A stretch of DNA of 64,000 bases. It comes from Bacillota bacterium. GTDB lineage: Bacteria; Bacillota; Clostridia; Oscillospirales; Ruminococcaceae. Positions 26,150 through 35,255 of the stretch are shown piece by piece. Location of the stretch: contig JAEZYS010000016.1 of NCBI GenBank assembly GCA_023418925.1, positions 1 to 64,000 on the forward strand. Direction: 5' to 3'. The stretch's first letter is position 1. The number at the start of each line of letters is the position of its first letter. The notes under the pieces were generated by a model that ran no database searches, was not told the DNA's origin, and was given only the letters and a program-made list of their open reading frames with translations. Made by a program: the position numbers and the translations under genes.

Positions 26150-26956
26150 TTACTTTGTTGGTATTCTCACAACATACTCTATGTAGTCCTCTTCCTGTTT
26201 TTTCGTTGAATCTGCGTTTATTCCCGCTGCTTTCATCATCTCAACAGCCTTATTAATAGTATTTACAAACAACCGTATATCCTTAAATGCACCTTTTCTC
26301 TTGCGTATGCTTTCCAGTTCTTTCTCTTTATAAATCATTGCTTCAATAAGCTTTTCCGAGTTATCAACATTAAGCTTACGACTATGTATACGCTCAATTG
26401 CCTCCATTCTCTGCTCGCCCGTCGGCAGCCTTAGCAGAGCCCTTGCATGACGTTCTGTAAATGCATACTCATTTATTTTAACCTTTTCTTCATCACTAAG
26501 TTTAAGCAACCGAAGCTTGTTTGCAATTGATGACTGTGATTTTCCCAGCTTTACAGCTGCATCCTCTTGTGTCATGCCATAAAAATCAATAAGCTTTGAT
26601 ATAGCATATGCCTCATCAAAAAAAGTCAGATCTTTTCTCTGAACATTCTCGACAAGTGCAAGCACTGCAGAATTTCTTTCAGATATATTCATTACAATGC
26701 ACGGGACATAGAATATTCCCGCCATCTGCGCCGCCCTTAGTCTGCGTTCACCTGCAACAAGCTCGTACCCATTTTCAATTTGTCTAACCGACAAGGGCTG
26801 CAAAATTCCATTCTGTCTTATGCTGTCTGCAAGGCTCTCAAGTTCCTGCTGATTAAAATTTCGTCTTGGCTGATAAGGATTCGGCACAATCTTATCGACA
26901 TCAACCTGTATTACCTTGTTCAGTACCTTTTCTTTCGTCAAAAACGGTACATTCAT
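26150..26956 (-). CDS. noc: Nucleoid occlusion-type ParB paralogue (Noc)
   Basis: 268 residues from the ATG at 26956, which has GGGAGG seven bases upstream. Same architecture as ParB: PNPYQPRRNFNQQELESL, VAGERRLRAAQMAG, VENVQRKDLTFFDEA, helix-turn-helix MTQEDAAVKLGKSQSSIAN. The N-terminus (MNVPFLTKEKVLNKVIQVDV) carries a short amphipathic-looking stretch as in Noc proteins that tether DNA to the membrane to block division over the nucleoid. It neighbours rsmG, as noc does in Bacillus. Noc identity rests on this order. Confidence 0.85.
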   Translation of the reverse strand: MNVPFLTKEKVLNKVIQVDVDKIVPNPYQPRRNFNQQELESLADSIRQNGILQPLSVRQIENGYELVAGERRLRAAQMAGIFYVPCIVMNISERNSAVLALVENVQRKDLTFFDEAYAISKLIDFYGMTQEDAAVKLGKSQSSIANKLRLLKLSDEEKVKINEYAFTERHARALLRLPTGEQRMEAIERIHSRKLNVDNSEKLIEAMIYKEKELESIRKRKGAFKDIRLFVNTINKAVEMMKAAGINADSTKKQEEDYIEYVVRIPTK

Positions 26957-27132
26957 CAGAAAAGCCTCCCGTCTGTCTTTATGCATATAATTACGTAAAA
27001 ATTGTAAATTATTTATAAATTAATTACTTTTTTCATTATAGCACCGATGCAAACAGAATTATGACGAATAATAAAAAGTCCTTCCTGCGATATTCATAAA
27101 AAATCGCAAAAAGGACTATCATATATAGTTGA

Positions 27133-27840
27133 TTAAAGGCACTTCTTAGCTATCTGACCACTGTTTCTAGGATATTTTGACGGAGTCTGCGATATTTTTT
27201 CTGCAATGACAATCAGACGTTTATCACCACTCGGCAGAGAATATTCCTTTACATCTGATAGCTTGCCACCAAGAAGTTTCAGAGCATTACCTGCTGCCTT
27301 GTAATCCTCATTAGGACCTTTAAGAGCTAGAAATCTTCCGCCTACCTTTATATATGGCATACAATACTCATACAGAACAGGTAGTGCCGCAACTGCTCTT
27401 GCTGTAGCTACATCAAACTTCTCACGAAGTTCAGGTTTTCTTGAACCATCCTCCGCCCTTGCGTGTACAGTCGGCATAGGCATTTCAAGCTTTGCAGATA
27501 CTTCATTCAGAAAGTTAAGACGCTTGTTAAGGCTGTCAAGGAGAGTAACATTCAAGTCATTGCGGTATATTTTCAATGCAACACCAGGAAATCCAGCACC
27601 TGTTCCAACATCTATAAGTGACGCATTTTCGGAAATATCAGCATATTTAAGCATAAGAACGCTGTCAAGAAAATGCTTTTCTGATATTCCTGCAGGGTCA
27701 GTTATTGCAGTGAGATTCATTTTCTCATTCCACTCAACAAGCAGTTCTGCATATGTCAGAAAATCAGCATACTGCTTGTCTGTAAGCTCAAAGCCACAAT
27801 CATTGAACAGCTTTGTAAATTCATTCTGCGGAAGAAGCAT
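27133..27840 (-). CDS. rsmG: 16S rRNA (guanine-527-N7) methyltransferase RsmG (GidB)
   Basis: Methylates G527 of 16S rRNA. 235 residues from the ATG at 27840, which has GAAAGGAA upstream. SAM-binding loop LIDVGTGAGFPGVALKI, then VTLLDSLNKRLNFLNEV, and VATARAVAALPVLYEY with the usual RA(V) motif; FLALKGPN follows. It stands between mnmG and noc, its usual place. A parS-like element overlaps the short gap to mnmG. Confidence 0.97.
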   Translation of the reverse strand: MLLPQNEFTKLFNDCGFELTDKQYADFLTYAELLVEWNEKMNLTAITDPAGISEKHFLDSVLMLKYADISENASLIDVGTGAGFPGVALKIYRNDLNVTLLDSLNKRLNFLNEVSAKLEMPMPTVHARAEDGSRKPELREKFDVATARAVAALPVLYEYCMPYIKVGGRFLALKGPNEDYKAAGNALKLLGGKLSDVKEYSLPSGDKRLIVIAEKISQTPSKYPRNSGQIAKKCL

Positions 27841-27860
27841 GGTAAATTTCCTTTCGTAAA

Positions 27861-27876
27861 TGTTCCACATGGAACA
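27861..27876. other. parS-like site 4 (variant centre)
   Basis: TGTTCCACATGGAACA in the rsmG/mnmG gap. The central CG step of parS is CATG instead of CGTG's symmetric CACGTG core, so one base differs from sites 1 and 2; binding may be weaker. Confidence 0.6.
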
Positions 27877-27886
27877 ATATATAAAA

Positions 27887-29761
27887 TTACTTATTCTGTG
27901 AAAGCCATATTATCAGCACACTTACATCTGCAGGAGAAACTCCTGAAATTCTGCTAGCCTGTCCGATATTTTCAGGTTGGATACGATTAAGCTTTTCCAT
28001 TGCCTCAAGTGACAATCCCTTTATCGACTTATAATCAAATTTCTCAGGAAGTTTCTTCTCTTCAAGCTTTCTGACATGATCAATCTCCATAAGCTGACGG
28101 GCAATATATCCCTCATACTCAATTTTCAAAACAACCTGTTCCTTAACCTCAAACGAAAGTTCAGGTCTTTCCTCATCAAACGGCGCAAGATCATCATAAG
28201 AAATCTGTGGTCTGCGCATAAGATCAGCAAGCTTCATTCCTGTTGCAATCGGAGATGTACCCTTTTCCTCAAGGAGCTTGTTAAGAGCCTCTGACGGGGC
28301 GATAGTCTTTTTCTTTACACGCTTTATTTCTTCATCTACTTCTGCCTGCTTTTCAAGAAGCTTATTATATCTGTCCAGCGAAATAAGTCCTATTTCATAA
28401 CCAAGAGGGGTGAGCCTTTCATCAGCATTATCCTGACGAAGAAGCAAACGATACTCACTTCTTGAAGTCATCATTCTGTACGGGTCAGAACATCCCTTGA
28501 TAACAAGGTCATCAATAAGCGTACCGATGTATGATGACGAACGGGCAAGAACTATCGGCTCTTTGCCCTGAATTGTTCTCACGGCATTGATACCTGCAAT
28601 AAGTCCCTGTGCGGCAGCTTCCTCATATCCCGAAGTGCCATTGAACTGACCTGCACCAAAAAGTCCTTTTATATTCTTGAACTCAAGAGAATGGCGAAGA
28701 TCAAGAGGATTACAGCAATCATACTCGATTGCATAGGCATTTCGCATGATTTCGACATTCTCAAGACCCTTTATTGTATGGAGAAATGCAAGCTGAACAT
28801 CCTCAGGAAGTGACGAGGACATACCCTGGAGGTAATACTCGTTTGTATCCAACCCCATCGGTTCAATAAAAAGCTGGTGACGCTCCCTGTCAGCAAAACG
28901 AACAACTTTATCCTCAATTGACGGGCAGTAACGTGGACCAACTCCCTCAATTCTACCCGAATACATCGGCGAACGGGAAATGTTATCACGGATAACCTTG
29001 TGCGTCTGCTCATTAGTATATGCAACATAGCAGGACACAACATTCTTCATTTCGTTCCTGTCAGACTCGAAAGAGAAAGGCTGGATGAAATCATCACCCT
29101 TCTGTTCCTCAAGACCTTCAAAGTTGATACTTCTCTTATGAACTCTTGACGGAGTTCCTGTCTTGAAACGACGAAGATTAACACCGATTTTGCGGAGACT
29201 TTCAGATAGAAGATTTGCGGGTAAAGTGGCATCAGGTCCGCTTTCATAAGACACTTCACCAACATGGATAAGTCCTTTCAGATAAGTACCTGTAGCAATA
29301 ATTACAGCCTTGACCTTGTATTCAGCGCCGAGTCTTGTAACAATTGAAGTGATATGTCCGTCCTCTGCATGAACTTCTGCAATCTCTGCCTGCTTGATAT
29401 CAAGATTTTCCTGCATTTCACAGATATGCTTCATGTAACCATGATATTTCATTCTGTCAGTCTGAACACGAAGACTATGAACAGCAGGGCCTTTTCCGAG
29501 GTTAAGCATACGGCTCTGGATAAAACATTTGTCAGCCGCCTTACCCATTTCACCGCCAAGAGCATCAATTTCACGGACAAGATGTCCCTTTGCAGTACCA
29601 CCAATTGACGGGTTACACGGCAAATTAGCAATGGCGTCAAGCGTTATCGTGAACAGAACAGTTTTTGCACCTAGCCTGGCACTTGCAAGTGCAGCTTCAA
29701 CGCCTGCATGTCCCGCACCAATAACCGCAACGTCATATGAATCTATATAATATGGTTCCAT
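27887..29761 (-). CDS. mnmG: tRNA U34 carboxymethylaminomethyl modification enzyme MnmG (GidA)
   Basis: With MnmE it modifies U34 of several tRNAs using FAD, NADH and tetrahydrofolate. From the ATG at 29761, 624 residues: FAD-binding VAVIGAGHAGVEAALA, CNPSIGGTAKGHLVREIDALGG, the catalytic-cysteine region, GLFGAGQFNGTSGYEEAAAQG and the C-terminal helical domain ending RISGVSPADVSVLI. An in-frame ATG at 29791 is another possible start; AAAGGA lies between the two. The gene is separated from mnmE by structured repeat B. Confidence 0.97.
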   Translation of the reverse strand: MEPYYIDSYDVAVIGAGHAGVEAALASARLGAKTVLFTITLDAIANLPCNPSIGGTAKGHLVREIDALGGEMGKAADKCFIQSRMLNLGKGPAVHSLRVQTDRMKYHGYMKHICEMQENLDIKQAEIAEVHAEDGHITSIVTRLGAEYKVKAVIIATGTYLKGLIHVGEVSYESGPDATLPANLLSESLRKIGVNLRRFKTGTPSRVHKRSINFEGLEEQKGDDFIQPFSFESDRNEMKNVVSCYVAYTNEQTHKVIRDNISRSPMYSGRIEGVGPRYCPSIEDKVVRFADRERHQLFIEPMGLDTNEYYLQGMSSSLPEDVQLAFLHTIKGLENVEIMRNAYAIEYDCCNPLDLRHSLEFKNIKGLFGAGQFNGTSGYEEAAAQGLIAGINAVRTIQGKEPIVLARSSSYIGTLIDDLVIKGCSDPYRMMTSRSEYRLLLRQDNADERLTPLGYEIGLISLDRYNKLLEKQAEVDEEIKRVKKKTIAPSEALNKLLEEKGTSPIATGMKLADLMRRPQISYDDLAPFDEERPELSFEVKEQVVLKIEYEGYIARQLMEIDHVRKLEEKKLPEKFDYKSIKGLSLEAMEKLNRIQPENIGQASRISGVSPADVSVLIIWLSQNK

Positions 29762-29830
29762 TATCTCAATAATTCGATCCTTTCTAAACAACGATAAATA
29801 TTTTTCAACAAATCTTTTGCAAGTAGTTGA

Positions 29831-29998
29831 AAAAGTTCGTCAACCTTTCAAGGTTGTAGGGATCAAAGGGACAAAGTCCCTTGTCGCTCTTCGCAAAGAG
29901 CGAAATCTTATGCTTGATAAGAGCTCCGCTAGGGGTGAATTGTCGGAACGACAAGAGGGGGATGCCCTGCGATAGAGGGCATCTCCCTTCTCACGCAA
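29831..29998. repeat. Structured intergenic repeat, copy B
   Basis: A series of hairpins between mnmG and mnmE: CAACCT/AGGTTG (29841-29856), AAGGGAC-aaa-GTCCCTT (29866-29882), CGCTCTT/AAGAGCG (29885-29902), CTTAT/ATAAG (29907-29921), TTGTCG-gaa-CGACAA (29940-29954) and a long stem GATGCCCT-gcgatag-AGGGCATC (about 29961-29984). The order and loop sequences match copy C while the stem bases differ in compensated fashion. It starts with AAAAGTTCG. Confidence 0.7.
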
Positions 29999-30003
29999 CA
30001 AAC

Positions 30004-31377
30004 TTATTTTCCTACACAGAAATGGCTGAAAACTTCATTTACAACCGCCTCTGTTGCTCTCTCCCCTGTCAGTTCAAGGAGAGAATTCTGCGCATCTTCA
30101 AGCACAACTGTAACAGCATCAAGCGTAAGACCACTTTTTATAGCCATCAATGCTTCCTTAACATGGTTGTATGCATTTCTTACACAGTCACGCTGTCTTT
30201 CATTTGCAAGTATACCTGAATTCAAATCTATACTATTTGTTTTAAACATAGTTTCTAATACAGATTGTAATTGTGTAAATCCCTCACCTTTACATGCAGC
30301 GGTTTCTGAAACATACTGAAAATTACTGTCGATTAATGTCCTGTCAAGTTTCTGCTCTTTATCAGTCTTGTTAATTATAGCAACAGCATTCTTGCCCTTG
30401 CACAATTCCACAAGCTCAATATCTTCTGTTGAAAGCTCGTCCGAATTATCAAAAACAGCAAGTATCAGCTCGGCAGAATCAAGTTTACTCTTAGCCTTAG
30501 TCACACCAACGCCCTCTACAATATCATCAGTATTTCTGATACCGGCAGTATCCGAAAGTCGCAGGACAATATCACCAAGACGTATAGTTTCCTCAACAAT
30601 ATCCCGGGTAGTTCCTGCAATATCTGTGACAATACTTCTCTCACAGCCTGAAAGCAGGTTCATAATCGTGCTTTTTCCGACATTAGGCTTGCCGACAATA
30701 GCTGTATCGACACCCTCCCGGAGTATTCTTCCGCAATCATATGTTGAAAGAGTTTCATCAAGCCTTTGCAGAATGCTTTCAAGAACAGCAGTCATATTCT
30801 CAGGAGTAACCTCAGGGATATCATCCTCAGGATAATCCACCCAGGCAGCCAGTTCTCCTAGCAAGTGTAAGAGGTCTTTTGAAACTGAATTTATACGGTT
30901 AAACAAAGCACCCTCACGCAAAGCGGCTGCACATCTGTGACTTGCCTTGCCCTGTGCAGAAATTATGTCCATAACAGCTTCCGCCTGTGTAAGAGACATT
31001 TTCCCATTGAGGAAAGCAAGCTTTGTGAACTCACCAGCCTCAGCTGGACGTGCGCCTTTTGAAAGAATAAGCTGTAATATCTGTTCTGTGACAAAAATAC
31101 CACCGTGACAGGATATTTCTGCAACATCTTCACCTGTGTATGAACGTGGGGTCTTGAATACTGTGAGAATCCCGTCGTCAATCTCATTTTCACCGTCAAT
31201 GATTCTGCCATAAGCGCAGGTGTACCCGTCCATTTCAACAGCAGTTTTCGTTGTAGAAACAGGTTTGAAAATTTCAGCCGCAATGCTTAAAGCACCCTCA
31301 CCTGAGATACGGATAACAGAAATACCGCCTGCCGCACGGGGAGTTGAAACAGCGGCTATAGCTGATTTTGCCGACAT
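30004..31377 (-). CDS. mnmE: tRNA modification GTPase MnmE (TrmE)
   Basis: 457 residues. N-terminal folate-binding domain (AAVSTPRAAGGISVIRISG), helical domain, and an inserted G domain with GKPNVGKSTIMN (G1), DTAGIRNTDD (G3) and INKTDKE (G4). The C-terminus FSHFCVGK carries the conserved catalytic Cys of the CxGK motif. The GTPase drives conformational changes with MnmG. All motifs are intact and length is normal. Confidence 0.97.
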   Translation of the reverse strand: MSAKSAIAAVSTPRAAGGISVIRISGEGALSIAAEIFKPVSTTKTAVEMDGYTCAYGRIIDGENEIDDGILTVFKTPRSYTGEDVAEISCHGGIFVTEQILQLILSKGARPAEAGEFTKLAFLNGKMSLTQAEAVMDIISAQGKASHRCAAALREGALFNRINSVSKDLLHLLGELAAWVDYPEDDIPEVTPENMTAVLESILQRLDETLSTYDCGRILREGVDTAIVGKPNVGKSTIMNLLSGCERSIVTDIAGTTRDIVEETIRLGDIVLRLSDTAGIRNTDDIVEGVGVTKAKSKLDSAELILAVFDNSDELSTEDIELVELCKGKNAVAIINKTDKEQKLDRTLIDSNFQYVSETAACKGEGFTQLQSVLETMFKTNSIDLNSGILANERQRDCVRNAYNHVKEALMAIKSGLTLDAVTVVLEDAQNSLLELTGERATEAVVNEVFSHFCVGK

Positions 31378-31383
31378 AAAAAT

Positions 31384-31530
31384 CCTCCAATTTCAAAATA
31401 ACGGACGGCATAAACCGTCCGAGAGTAGTCAAAAACAGAAAAGTTCGCCCGCCTGCATGTTTATTAAAAATAAATCCTTTATTGACAGATTTAGCGGACA
31501 GTATTACCCGTCCGCTGAAAAGTTACTATA
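31384..31530. repeat. Intergenic hairpins sharing a 17-bp end with repeat copy C
   Basis: Between mnmE and jag: CGGACGG/CCGTCCG (31402-31421), then AAAAGTTCGCCCGCCTG (31439-31455), which is the exact reverse complement of 40365-40381 at the right end of copy C, then AGCGGAC/GTCCGCT (31493-31516). It may be a reduced or different member of the same repeat family. Confidence 0.5.
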
Positions 31531-31533
31531 AAA

Positions 31534-32358
31534 TCATACGTCAATCTTGCCGTAAAGATCGCCAGCAATAAGGCTGTCTTCTGGCTTTGGCTTCTTATAA
31601 TCCTTCTCAAACGAAGTCTTCATAAGATCCATTGAACGTGGTGTTGGTGTGTAGTCATCCGACTTCTTTCTGCTGCTAAAATCTCTTTTTCCTCCATTGC
31701 GCTCATTGCGCTTCCTGTCAAAGCGTTCAGGTCTGTCCTTCGGAGGGTTAGTAGAAGAAATAACAACCTTTCTATATGGCTCTTCACCGATAGAACGGGA
31801 TGTAACTCCCTCTATATCTGAAATAGCACTGTGGATAATGCGTCTTTCATATGGGTTCATTGGTTCAAGAGTAGATGTTCTGCCTGTTCTTACAACTGTT
31901 TTTGATATCTTGACAGCAAGCTCTTCAAGAATAGCCTTTCTCTTATCTCTGTAACCGCAGGAATCAACACTGATACGGTAATATTCCCTGTCATTCTTGT
32001 TTGCAGCCATGGATGCAAGATACTGAACAGCATCAAGAGTTTCACCTCTTCTGCCGATAACTGCACCTGTTGTATCTCCGATAATCTCAATGTGAGCGCC
32101 GTCTTCTTCCTCTCTGATGACAACATCAACTTCAATGCCCATTTTATTTATAACATCTTTAATATATTTTCCTGCAACTTCTGCTTTTGACGGAACATAT
32201 TCAGCAGCAACCTTTGCTTCCCCCTTGAGTTTTCCGAACAAACCCCTTTTTGGTTCTTCAAGTACAGTAAAAGTGATTTTCTCAATAGCAACTCCAAATT
32301 CCTTGACAGCAAGAGCCTTTGCATCATCAACAGTTTTTCCGGTAAATTCCTGTCTCAT
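31534..32358 (-). CDS. jag: RNA-binding protein Jag (KhpB/EloR, SpoIIIJ-associated)
   Basis: 274 residues. The Jag_N domain RQEFTGKTVDDAKALAVKEF comes first, then a KH domain (about residues 85-165) with GAVIGRRGETLDAVQYLASM, and an R3H domain MNPYERRIIHSAISDIEGVT followed by SIGEEPYRKVVIS. The C-terminal 70 residues are charged and disordered. Jag proteins bind RNA and affect cell elongation in Firmicutes. It follows yidC by 100 bp, the normal order. Confidence 0.96.
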   Translation of the reverse strand: MRQEFTGKTVDDAKALAVKEFGVAIEKITFTVLEEPKRGLFGKLKGEAKVAAEYVPSKAEVAGKYIKDVINKMGIEVDVVIREEEDGAHIEIIGDTTGAVIGRRGETLDAVQYLASMAANKNDREYYRISVDSCGYRDKRKAILEELAVKISKTVVRTGRTSTLEPMNPYERRIIHSAISDIEGVTSRSIGEEPYRKVVISSTNPPKDRPERFDRKRNERNGGKRDFSSRKKSDDYTPTPRSMDLMKTSFEKDYKKPKPEDSLIAGDLYGKIDV

Positions 32359-32459
32359 TCTTACTACTCCTCTCTAATTGAACAATATTTAAAATGCAGC
32401 AACTGCACTTTATTTCATGCCATTTTCTATCTCAAGTTTCGGATCCGATCAACAATATA

Positions 32460-33593
32460 TTACTCGTCATCGTCAGATTCAGTATATTCTTCGCCGTATT
32501 TCTCTGCCTGACGTTTTCTTGCCTCAGCAATAATTCTTCTTTCCATTTCCTTTTGCTTCGACTTGGAAAGCTTTTCTTCACCTGTTGTTTCAATAATATC
32601 AGACTTCTCTCCCTTTGATGATGGTGAAGCCAACCCTTGATCTTCAAGATAATTCTGATACTTCTGTGCAAGAGAAGGACGACCCTTCTTCTTACGTTTC
32701 TCCTTATCACGTTCAACAAGTGTCTTAACATATTCAGGAGTATAAATCTTATATAATAAAATTGACTGGAATAAGCTGAAGAGTGAGGACATTGTCCAGT
32801 AGAAACCGATACCTGCAGGATAGTTGAATGCTAAATATATTGAAAACAAAGGCATTCCATAAAGCATTATATTCATAGCACCCATGCCCTGTGGATTAAC
32901 CTGACCCATCTTCTTCTGACGGATCTGCATGTATATTGTCATGATAAGCTGGATAACTCCAGATAAAATTGGAATCATTATAAGACCAATTGCAGCGGCA
33001 TTCCAGACTTCAGGGCGGATAGTTGGTATTGCACCAAGGTCTATAAAACCAAAAAGGCTGTTCTGGAATTCTGTTGCCTTTGTCATGAAGTCAGGCATTG
33101 ATGAAAATGCTTCAGGGTGTTCATTTGCAGCCTTGAGTATATAAATTTCTGGTCTGTTGGTAAACATTTTTTCAGTGCCATAAAATTTTGAAGCAATATC
33201 GCTTGCCTGTGCAACAACATCCTTGCTGAATCTGAGAATATGTGTGATAGGACGGTAGATAACGTCAAATACACCATAAAGTATAACTAACTGAAGTATA
33301 AGTGGAAGACATGAAGCCATAGGGTTGATACCCTCTTCACTGTACAGCTTCATCTGCTCCTCATTGAGCTTCTGCTGATTGTTTGCATATTGTTTTTTAA
33401 GCTTTTCAAGCTTAGGGCTGAATAAAGCCATAGCAGCCTGTGATTTCTGCTGATTTACCGAAACAGGGAAAAGAATAATCTTAGTAACAAGTGTGAAAAT
33501 TACAATTGCAAGTCCATAATTCTTGACAACAGAATAAATTGCCCACATTATCCAACCAAGAGGTATACCGATTAAATTGCTGATGAAATCCAT
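32460..33593 (-). CDS. yidC: Membrane protein insertase YidC (SpoIIIJ/OxaA1)
   Basis: Inserts proteins into the cytoplasmic membrane, alone or with SecYEG. 377 residues from the ATG at 33593 with TTGGAGG upstream. Membrane segments begin at about residue 1 (FISNLIGIPLGWIMWAIYSV) and 20 (YGLAIVIFTLVTKIILFPVS, with the family's LVT.IILFP pattern), with PMASCLPLILQLVILYGVFD further on and two more near residues 200-260. A long Lys/Glu-rich cytoplasmic tail follows, usual in Clostridia. No lipobox is evident. Confidence 0.96.
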   Translation of the reverse strand: MDFISNLIGIPLGWIMWAIYSVVKNYGLAIVIFTLVTKIILFPVSVNQQKSQAAMALFSPKLEKLKKQYANNQQKLNEEQMKLYSEEGINPMASCLPLILQLVILYGVFDVIYRPITHILRFSKDVVAQASDIASKFYGTEKMFTNRPEIYILKAANEHPEAFSSMPDFMTKATEFQNSLFGFIDLGAIPTIRPEVWNAAAIGLIMIPILSGVIQLIMTIYMQIRQKKMGQVNPQGMGAMNIMLYGMPLFSIYLAFNYPAGIGFYWTMSSLFSLFQSILLYKIYTPEYVKTLVERDKEKRKKKGRPSLAQKYQNYLEDQGLASPSSKGEKSDIIETTGEEKLSKSKQKEMERRIIAEARKRQAEKYGEEYTESDDDE

Positions 33594-33661
33594 TTTGTCC
33601 TCCAAAATTTTATACAAATTGTAGATTTTTATTATTATTCAACAAGATTACTTGTTATTTT

Positions 33662-33946
33662 CTATTTTTCACGAGAAGATATATCATGTTTAGCTTCTCT
33701 TATCACTCTGCTTTTTAAAGTATACAGAAAGAACTTATCGGGTACATAATCCACTCCCCCTAAACTCCATGGGTTGCACCTTAATAGTCTCCATGCTGAT
33801 AATATAATCCCCTTAATTGCACCATGCTTCCTGAAAGCTTCAAGCGCATAGGTTGAACAGGTAGGATAATATTTGCATGAAGGAGGTTTAAGCGGGGATA
33901 TAAACTTTCTATAGAACTTTACAATAAGTAAAAAAATATATTTCAT
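33662..33946 (-). CDS. yidD: Membrane protein insertion efficiency factor YidD
   Basis: 94 residues with the family pattern FYRKFISPLKPPSCKYYPTCSTYALEAF and GIILSAWRLLRCNPWSLGGVDYVP. A small amphipathic membrane-associated protein that assists YidC-dependent insertion. It lies between rnpA and yidC in the canonical order. Confidence 0.95.
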   Translation of the reverse strand: MKYIFLLIVKFYRKFISPLKPPSCKYYPTCSTYALEAFRKHGAIKGIILSAWRLLRCNPWSLGGVDYVPDKFFLYTLKSRVIREAKHDISSREK

Positions 33947-33965
33947 ATTACAATAAGTTTAAAGA

Positions 33966-34313
33966 TTACTTCTTATTTACGATCTTTATCATATCAGGAA
34001 TAACTTTTTTTACAAAAAAATTACTGATATACCCCGATTTACATTCAGCCGCAAATTCTCTTGCAACCACAACAAAATCATATCCGACAGGAAAACTCAT
34101 TTCGTTTTCCCTGTAAGCCTGTCTGATAATTCTTCTTGCGCGGTTTCTCATAACGGCGTTTCCGACCTTCTTACTGGTTGTAATGCCAATCCTGTTGAGT
34201 TTCTTGCCATTTTTTCTAAAATAAAACGTACATGCCTTACCGCATATATATTTTCCCCTTTTATATGCTGCAAGAAAATCTTTATTATCATTAATTATAA
34301 CTGTCTGAATCAT
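33966..34313 (-). CDS. rnpA: Ribonuclease P protein component
   Basis: 115 residues. The basic helix GNAVMRNRARRIIRQAYREN is the RNR motif that contacts the P RNA; ITTSKKVG and DFVVVAREFAAE complete the family pattern. It helps RNase P mature tRNA 5' ends. It follows rpmH after about 215 bp, which contain an A/T-rich hairpin AAAAGACCACAAGCTCTGTGGTCTT (34399-34423), probably a partial terminator. Confidence 0.95.
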   Translation of the reverse strand: MIQTVIINDNKDFLAAYKRGKYICGKACTFYFRKNGKKLNRIGITTSKKVGNAVMRNRARRIIRQAYRENEMSFPVGYDFVVVAREFAAECKSGYISNFFVKKVIPDMIKIVNKK

Positions 34314-34528
34314 CTTCGAATTCTACACCAATCCGGAAAACCCTAACATTTTAAAAACGACAAGTTACGCCATTTTTCTATTTTTATTTCCTTAAGAAAA
34401 AAGACCACAAGCTCTGTGGTCTTATACTTTTTCGGATGAATGTACAGAAAAAGGCAATGCCCTTATCTGTACTCCAAAATCAAAAGATTTGCACAAATCT
34501 GCAAAAATAAAATTTTGATTATCCTCAA

Positions 34529-34663
34529 TTAGTGGCTGAGCTTAGCTCTGCCCTTTGAACGTCTTCTTGCAAGAACCTTGCGTCCGTTTCTTGTGGACAT
34601 TCTCTTCATAAAGCCATGCTCCTTTTTTCTGTGAAGCTTCTTAGGCTGATAAGTTCTTTTCAT
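34529..34663 (-). CDS. rpmH: 50S ribosomal protein L34
   Basis: 44 residues starting MKRTYQPKKLHRKKEHGF and continuing MKRMSTRNGRKVLARRRSKG, the unmistakable bL34 sequence. GGAGGAG lies just upstream. It is the first gene of the leftward cluster at the origin. Confidence 0.98.
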   Translation of the reverse strand: MKRTYQPKKLHRKKEHGFMKRMSTRNGRKVLARRRSKGRAKLSH

Positions 34664-34727
34664 TTTTTCTCCTCCTTTATAATACAAATCAGAAATATAA
34701 GATTAAATCACGCAGCACACCGCATGA

Positions 34728-34756
34728 AAAATACTAATTTCTGATTAAAGTGTAAA
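34728..34756 (-). promoter_or_regulatory. rpmH promoter
   Basis: Minus strand: -35 TTTACA (34756-34751), 17-bp spacer, -10 TATTTT (34733-34728). Confidence 0.5.
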
Positions 34757-35056
34757 CAAAAATCAACAAAACCTTATATACTAAAGTTTATGCTCAATTC
34801 TTTATACACTTTCCTATCATTAATTAGTATGAGGCTGCACTGCATAAACAAGCATACATAAATCTGCCCGCAGGGATACCCCATCAATAATACAGTATAT
34901 AATATTAAACATTTCTTTGTCAAGTGTTTTCTCAAATTTTTATTATGCTACTTGTCTTTTTTCGTCTTTATACCTTTATATTTGTATTATTTATGTGATC
35001 TATACTCAAATAAAATACATTTAATATAGTATCTTCTGTTTCTTGCAGAATATTGC
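34757..35056. other. rpmH-dnaA intergenic region, left part of the origin
   Basis: AT-rich, no gene. It includes one DnaA-box-like TTATACACT (about 34801-34809) and no cluster of TTTTCCACA boxes, unlike the region after dnaA. Many Firmicutes have box clusters on both sides of dnaA; here the left side looks weak. Confidence 0.5.
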
Positions 35057-35085
35057 TTGATTTTTTAGTGTAAATATGCTATAAT
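35057..35085 (+). promoter_or_regulatory. dnaA promoter
   Basis: -35 TTGATT (35057-35062), 17-bp spacer, -10 TATAAT (35080-35085), about 170 bp before the chosen start codon. Confidence 0.7.
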
Positions 35086-35255
35086 AATGTATAGTGTAGT
35101 ATTGTGCGCAAATGGTCTGTCATGTTACTTTTCTATTGGACAAGTATGCATTTTTCAGTCTGTTTTCTGTTTTTGCTTTTATGCGTACTGAAATCATACC
35201 GCCGCAGAGTATGGTTTATTACAACATCAATGCTGCGGAGAAATGGTGGCTATTT

